A DNA stretch of 10,014 nt from contig CACYQE010000025.1 of assembly GCA_902776515.1 (NCBI GenBank), positions 1 through 10,014 on the forward strand. Direction: 5' to 3'. Below are positions 5,859 through 10,014 of this stretch, in pieces. The notes beneath the pieces were generated by a model. That model saw only the letters and a program-made list of their open reading frames with translations. It ran no database searches and had not been told where the DNA came from. The DNA is from an uncultured Pseudomonadota bacterium (GTDB lineage: Bacteria > Pseudomonadota > Alphaproteobacteria > Rs-D84). Position 1 is the stretch's first letter. Each line of letters opens with the position of its first letter. Both the position numbers and the translations under genes were made by a program.

Positions 5859-8800
5859 ATGGCATACCCAAAAACAGAACCAAAAGCAAATTTAGCAGAA
5901 CTGGAAAATGAAGTTTTGCAATTTTGGCAATCGGATGATACGTTTCATAAATCTTTGAAAAAGACCGAACATGGTTATAAATTTGTTTTTTACGATGGTC
6001 CTCCGTTTGCTAACGGATTGCCTCACTGGGGGCATTTGGGCGTATCAACCATCAAAGATATGGTATCACGTTTTCACACCATGAATGGAAAACATGTTGT
6101 ACGCGAATTAGGTTGGGACTGTCATGGTTTACCAGCAGAAACGGCTGTTGAAAAACAAGAAGGCAGAACAGCAAAAAAAATCGTTGAGCAAGATGGTATA
6201 GATGTATTTTGTGATTTGTGCCGCACCAGTGTAACAACATACTCTAATGAATGGACACGTTTTATAAATCGTGTTGGTCGTTGGGTTGATATTGGTGATG
6301 GTTACGGTTATAAAACCATGGATAAAAATTATATGGAATCTGTTATATGGGGATTAAAGCAATTATATGACAAGGGATTGTTGTATAAAGATTTCAAAGT
6401 AAATCCGTATGATTGGAAACTGGGGACAGTTTTATCTAATTCCGAGGCTTCATCCGAATATCAAGATGTTGTCGATGATACGGTTACCGTTTGGTTTGAA
6501 TTAGAAAATGGTGAACGTGCAATTGCATGGACAACCACACCTTGGACTTTACCCGCGAACTCCGCATTGGCCGTAAATCCAAAAATGAAATATGTAAAAA
6601 TGCGTCATAATGACGGACATGTTTATATCTTGGCTGAATCACGTGTCAAAGCGTATGAAAAGGTTTTTGCAAATTCAGAACAAGTTGGCGAATGCACTGG
6701 TGCGGAATTGGTCGGTTTGCATTACACACCTATTTTCCCATATTACAGCGATATAGCAAAAGATGGTCATGGTTTATACACGGTGATTTCTGCTGATTAT
6801 GTTTCTGATGGGGATGGAACAGGTATTGTTCATATTGCACCCGCATACGGTGAAGAAGACTATTTTGCCGCCAAAGCACTGGATTCAAAATTTCCGGTTA
6901 TATTGAATGTAGATGATTATGGCAATTTTGATTCGACTGTAACTGATTGGGCTGGTGAAAATATATTTGTTGCAAATCCAAAAATTATGGATTGGTTAAA
7001 GTCAAATGGTCGTTTGGTTAAAAAAGATCAGCACAAACACAATTATCCGTTCGGGCCACGCAGTAAAGAAAAACTTATCTATCGTGCAACAGACGCGTGG
7101 TATGTTGATGTTCCAAAAATCCGCGATCGCTTGATAGAGATTACAAAAACACAAACCACATGGACATCCGCGGGGAATCGTTTCTTGGCATGGATTGAAA
7201 ATGCACGCGAATGGGGCATCACCAGAAATCGTTATTGGGGGGTTCCATTGCCAATTTGGGAACGTGACGGCGAATACAAAGTATTCGGTTCTATTGCCGA
7301 AATGGAAGATTTCTTTGGTGTAAAGATTGATGATTTACATCGTCCAACACTGGATAAATTAGAAAAAGATGGATGGAAACGTATACCTGATGTATTGGAT
7401 TGCTGGTTTGAATCCGGCTCTATGCCATTTGCATCGTTGCATTATCCGTTTGAAAACAAAGACAAGTTTGAACAAAACTTTCCTGCGGATTATATTATTG
7501 AAGCAAACGAACAAACACGCGGTTGGTTCTATGGTTTAATGGTTATGGCCGTTGCGTTGTTTGATAAGCCGGCATTTCGTGTTGTATCTGCGAACGGTAT
7601 AATTTGCGATGAAAACAAACGCAAGTTTTCCAAATCGTTGCATAACTATGTTGAACCAACTGAACAATTGGAAACATACGGTGCAGATGCGATACGTTTA
7701 TTCATCACTGGCAGTAATTTCTTAAAAGCAGAACCGGTTGGTGTTGATAAAGAAGGCAAGGTGTTTAATGAACCTATAAAAACAATTTTGACACCACTGT
7801 GGAACGCTTACCACTTCTTTACATTGTATGCCAACGCGGCTAACATAACAGTCAAGAAAAAGCCAACCGCAGATAATTCATTAGATAAATATATTTTATC
7901 TGAATTAAATGAATTGGTAAAGGTGACCACACAATCTTTGACAGAATATAAACCTGATATCGCCGTCAAAGAATTTGTTAGATTTTTGGATATATTAAAT
8001 AACTGGTACATCCGCCGTAATCGCGACAGATTCTGGGACGAAGATGAAAGTGCATTTGAAACATTACACTGTGTGTTGGTGGAATTCTGCAAATGTTTGG
8101 CACCATTTGCACCGTTTATCAGTGAATATATATTTAAAAACTTAACAGGCCAAGAATCTGTTCACTTGCAAGATTGGCCAGTTGCAACAAATACAGATGA
8201 AAAGATACTGCAAGATATGCGCCGTGTTCAAACAATAGTATCCACTGGAAAACAGTTACGTGAACAATATAAACTACGTAATCGTTTGCCATTGGCAAAA
8301 CTGACGGTGGCTGGTGGCGAACCACTTAACAAATACACAAACATTATTCGTGATGAATTAAATGTTAAAACCGTTGATTGGGTTGCAAACACTGCGACAG
8401 TTGCTGACGAGTTTATGTATTTAATCACACCAAAAATCGGTGCAAGATTGGGCAACGCTTTACGTGATATTGTTCCGGCGGTAAAACGCGGTGAATACAC
8501 AATCGATGGTGACAAATTGGTTGTGGGTGAATTCACGCTGAATCAGGATGAATTTGAAAACAGATTAACCATTAAACCTGGGATAACAGGTATGAGTTTA
8601 CCCGACAACAGTGCAGTGGTTATTTTGGATACAGAATTAAATTCTGAATTAATTGCTGAAGGTTTGGCAAACGATGCCCTGCGTTTCATCCAAGACACAC
8701 GTAAAACACTTGGATTGGATGTATCTGACCGCATAAATCTTACCTATATGGCGGATTTAGGCTTGGCCAGTGCCATAGACCAACATAAAAAACGAATAAT

Positions 8801-8897
8801 GTCTGATGCCTTGATTCGTGAAATGTCGCCCGGCGAAGGTGAACATTTTACCGAAATCGAAGGATATAATCTTGGCATTTCAATACAAAAGGCTTAA
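5859..8897 (+). CDS. ileS: Isoleucyl-tRNA synthetase, IleS2 (eukaryote-like) type
   Basis: It charges tRNA-Ile with isoleucine in the cytoplasm and edits misactivated valine. From the preferred start it has 1012 residues, longer than the ~940 of E. coli-type IleS1. The class I signatures are PHWGH (His56, Gly58, His59, intact HxGH) and KFSKS (589-593) in place of KMSKS. The CP1 editing domain is present: TTTPWTLPAN (225-234) and GTGIVHIAPAYGEEDY with the conserved Asp334. Features of the IleS2 class are GWDCHGLPAE, the Cys-free segment KVNPYDWKLGTVLSN where IleS1 has CPxCGT, CWFESGSMPFA, and the absence of a C-terminal Cys zinc finger. The class is known for reduced mupirocin sensitivity. It is first in an operon with a small exported protein and nth, behind an apparent Ile-responsive attenuator. 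Confidence 0.96.
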   Translation: MAYPKTEPKANLAELENEVLQFWQSDDTFHKSLKKTEHGYKFVFYDGPPFANGLPHWGHLGVSTIKDMVSRFHTMNGKHVVRELGWDCHGLPAETAVEKQEGRTAKKIVEQDGIDVFCDLCRTSVTTYSNEWTRFINRVGRWVDIGDGYGYKTMDKNYMESVIWGLKQLYDKGLLYKDFKVNPYDWKLGTVLSNSEASSEYQDVVDDTVTVWFELENGERAIAWTTTPWTLPANSALAVNPKMKYVKMRHNDGHVYILAESRVKAYEKVFANSEQVGECTGAELVGLHYTPIFPYYSDIAKDGHGLYTVISADYVSDGDGTGIVHIAPAYGEEDYFAAKALDSKFPVILNVDDYGNFDSTVTDWAGENIFVANPKIMDWLKSNGRLVKKDQHKHNYPFGPRSKEKLIYRATDAWYVDVPKIRDRLIEITKTQTTWTSAGNRFLAWIENAREWGITRNRYWGVPLPIWERDGEYKVFGSIAEMEDFFGVKIDDLHRPTLDKLEKDGWKRIPDVLDCWFESGSMPFASLHYPFENKDKFEQNFPADYIIEANEQTRGWFYGLMVMAVALFDKPAFRVVSANGIICDENKRKFSKSLHNYVEPTEQLETYGADAIRLFITGSNFLKAEPVGVDKEGKVFNEPIKTILTPLWNAYHFFTLYANAANITVKKKPTADNSLDKYILSELNELVKVTTQSLTEYKPDIAVKEFVRFLDILNNWYIRRNRDRFWDEDESAFETLHCVLVEFCKCLAPFAPFISEYIFKNLTGQESVHLQDWPVATNTDEKILQDMRRVQTIVSTGKQLREQYKLRNRLPLAKLTVAGGEPLNKYTNIIRDELNVKTVDWVANTATVADEFMYLITPKIGARLGNALRDIVPAVKRGEYTIDGDKLVVGEFTLNQDEFENRLTIKPGITGMSLPDNSAVVILDTELNSELIAEGLANDALRFIQDTRKTLGLDVSDRINLTYMADLGLASAIDQHKKRIMSDALIREMSPGEGEHFTEIEGYNLGISIQKA

Positions 8898-8901
8898 AAA
8901 A

Positions 8902-9330
8902 ATGAAGAAAATCATTACAAATTTGTGTATGACCATCATTATAATTTTTGCGTTTTGCTACTTGCTTGGGGTCACGGTTTCTGTTGAAACAATGACAAAA
9001 TCATATAACCCTATTGTAGTGTACAACACAAATGAAAAAGATAATGTTTTGGTTACAAACGAAAACTATGACCCGGTTAAACCCAGCAAAAAATCCGCAG
9101 AAATAATCGGACGCAGTTGCAATTCTGAACACACCACCCGCGGTTTTACTAATTCCAGGGGTGTATTTGAATATACCGCAACGAACAAAATCAAATGTAG
9201 TTGCCGTGTTCGTGCAAGTAACGGAACTATTCACGATTATTCTAAAACAATATCTGGTGAATCAAACACAATTGATTGCAACGGCATCTGTGACGAAATA
9301 TGTCAAGATTTTGCAAATAAAATTCAATGA
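8902..9330 (+). CDS. Unrecognised 142-residue exported, six-cysteine protein
   Basis: I do not recognise this protein. The frame stays open upstream inside ileS, but the ATG at 8902, four bases after the ileS stop with AAAAGG at 8887-8892, gives a typical export signal: MKKIITN followed by a hydrophobic core to about residue 28. There is no clear cleavage site, so it could remain as an N-terminal anchor. The outer part has six cysteines: Cys73, Cys99 and Cys101 (KCSCRV), and Cys126, Cys130 and Cys134 (DCNGICDEIC). The even number suggests disulfides in the periplasm; the C-x3-C-x3-C spacing could also bind metal. Beta-rich stretches (GVFEYTATNKIKCSCRVRAS) suggest a small sandwich domain. Its stop overlaps the nth start by four bases (ATGA), so the two are translationally coupled. 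Confidence 0.82.
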   Translation: MKKIITNLCMTIIIIFAFCYLLGVTVSVETMTKSYNPIVVYNTNEKDNVLVTNENYDPVKPSKKSAEIIGRSCNSEHTTRGFTNSRGVFEYTATNKIKCSCRVRASNGTIHDYSKTISGESNTIDCNGICDEICQDFANKIQ

Positions 9331-9980
9331 TAACGCCCGATATATTTTTTAGAACTGTTCCGAACACACTTAATATGGAAATTCGTTCCGAATTATTTAG
9401 TACGAACGAATTTACCTTTGCGGTTGCGGTTATATTGTCGGCCCAGGCAACCGATAAAAAAGTTAACGAGGTTACACCTGAATTATTTCGTATCGCCCCG
9501 ACACCACAAAAAATGTTGAATCTAGGGCTGGATGGATTAAAGAAACATATCAAGGTCATTTCTTTTTTTAACAACAAAGCAAAAAGTATTATCGCCTTGT
9601 CCCAACAATTGGTCAATATTCCTGTCCAAAACGATAATTTTATTTTTCCAAAAAATTATCACAATCGTGATGAATTAATGAAATTACCGGGGATAGGGCA
9701 AAAGACGGCTAATGTCATCATGAACGTTCTTTGGAATGCACCAAATATCGGTGTTGATACGCACGTTTTTAGATTGGCACACAGATATGGTTGGGTAAAA
9801 GACACGGCGAACACGCCTGAAAAAGTTGAATCAGAATTATTAAAAATAATTCCAAAAAAATACCATTCAATCACAAATCATGTGATGGTTTTATTTGGAC
9901 GATATACATGTTCTGCATTACGCCCAAAGTGCGAAAATTGCCCAATTGCGAATTATTGTGAATATAAAAAGCATAAATAA
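9327..9980 (+). CDS. nth: Endonuclease III (DNA glycosylase/AP lyase)
   Basis: This base-excision repair enzyme removes oxidised pyrimidines and cleaves the resulting abasic site. It has 217 residues, close to the 211 of E. coli Nth. Visible features are the N-terminal LSAQATDKKVN, the helix-hairpin-helix LPGIGQKTANV (residues 120-130) with the Schiff-base Lys126, GVDTHVFRLAHR with catalytic Asp144, and a complete C-x6-C-x2-C-x5-C iron-sulphur motif (Cys195, 202, 205, 211). The linker before the hairpin is about seven residues longer than in E. coli. The start overlaps the previous stop as ATGA; no Shine-Dalgarno is evident, so expression probably relies on coupling. The distance from the start to LSAQATD matches E. 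coli, which supports this ATG. Confidence 0.97.
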   Translation: MITPDIFFRTVPNTLNMEIRSELFSTNEFTFAVAVILSAQATDKKVNEVTPELFRIAPTPQKMLNLGLDGLKKHIKVISFFNNKAKSIIALSQQLVNIPVQNDNFIFPKNYHNRDELMKLPGIGQKTANVIMNVLWNAPNIGVDTHVFRLAHRYGWVKDTANTPEKVESELLKIIPKKYHSITNHVMVLFGRYTCSALRPKCENCPIANYCEYKKHK

Positions 9981-10003
9981 AAACCACCCCTTTGGGTGGT
10001 TTT
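9981..10003 (+). terminator. Intrinsic terminator after nth
   Basis: AAACCACCC (9981-9989) pairs with GGGTGGTTT (9994-10002) around CTTT, followed by a T-rich tail (TTTTATTATTT). It starts directly after the nth stop at 9980 and closes the ileS operon. Confidence 0.85.
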
Positions 10004-10014
10004 ATTATTTGTCA

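Noticed and set aside
8818..8901. Longer 170-residue form of the Cys-rich protein starting inside ileS
   Set aside because: The extension is the ileS 3' end in another frame. The ATG at 8902 gives a normal export signal right at the N-terminus.

Overview
This 10 kb window reads as a stretch of an AT-rich chromosome from a Gram-negative bacterium. The lineage is most plausibly alphaproteobacterial, possibly an uncultured or host-associated one. That guess rests on the eukaryote-like (IleS2-type) isoleucyl-tRNA synthetase, the general look of the Fab and MnmG proteins and the base composition. It cannot be confirmed without a search. TGA is used as a stop, so the genetic code is standard. No mobile element, CRISPR array or phage module is visible.

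Layout. (1) 1-3292, plus strand: a tightly packed operon of fabD (5' end outside the window), an unrecognised 82-residue gene, fabG and an internally shortened mnmG. The genes overlap or nearly touch. (2) 3299-3413: a strong-looking promoter and tRNA-Thr(CGT) with encoded CCA. (3) 3437-4957: an unrecognised 476-residue soluble protein with its own promoter and strong Shine-Dalgarno, ending at a bidirectional terminator. (4) 4956-5688, minus strand: an unrecognised 222-residue protein with an N-terminal signal or anchor segment and a TTGACA-type promoter. (5) 5711-10003, plus strand: promoter, leader, ileS, a small Cys-rich exported protein and nth (endonuclease III), closed by an intrinsic terminator.

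The most interesting element is the ileS leader. Directly behind the -10 box lies a 10-codon ORF, MKTKTIIIIK, with four consecutive Ile codons and then a stop. Downstream is a 7-bp GC-rich hairpin followed by six T, which is an intrinsic terminator placed before the ileS ribosome binding site. A competing 8-bp pairing (5788-5795 with 5808-5815) would consume the whole 5' arm of that terminator. Together these make a textbook leader-peptide transcription attenuator that senses Ile-tRNA charging. The predicted transcription start falls almost on the leader AUG, so the peptide may be translated leaderless. Because ileS, the small Cys-rich gene and nth appear to form one operon, all three may be under this control.

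Functionally the window mixes fatty-acid synthesis (FabD, FabG), translation (MnmG, tRNA-Thr, IleS) and base-excision repair (Nth) with four proteins I do not recognise.
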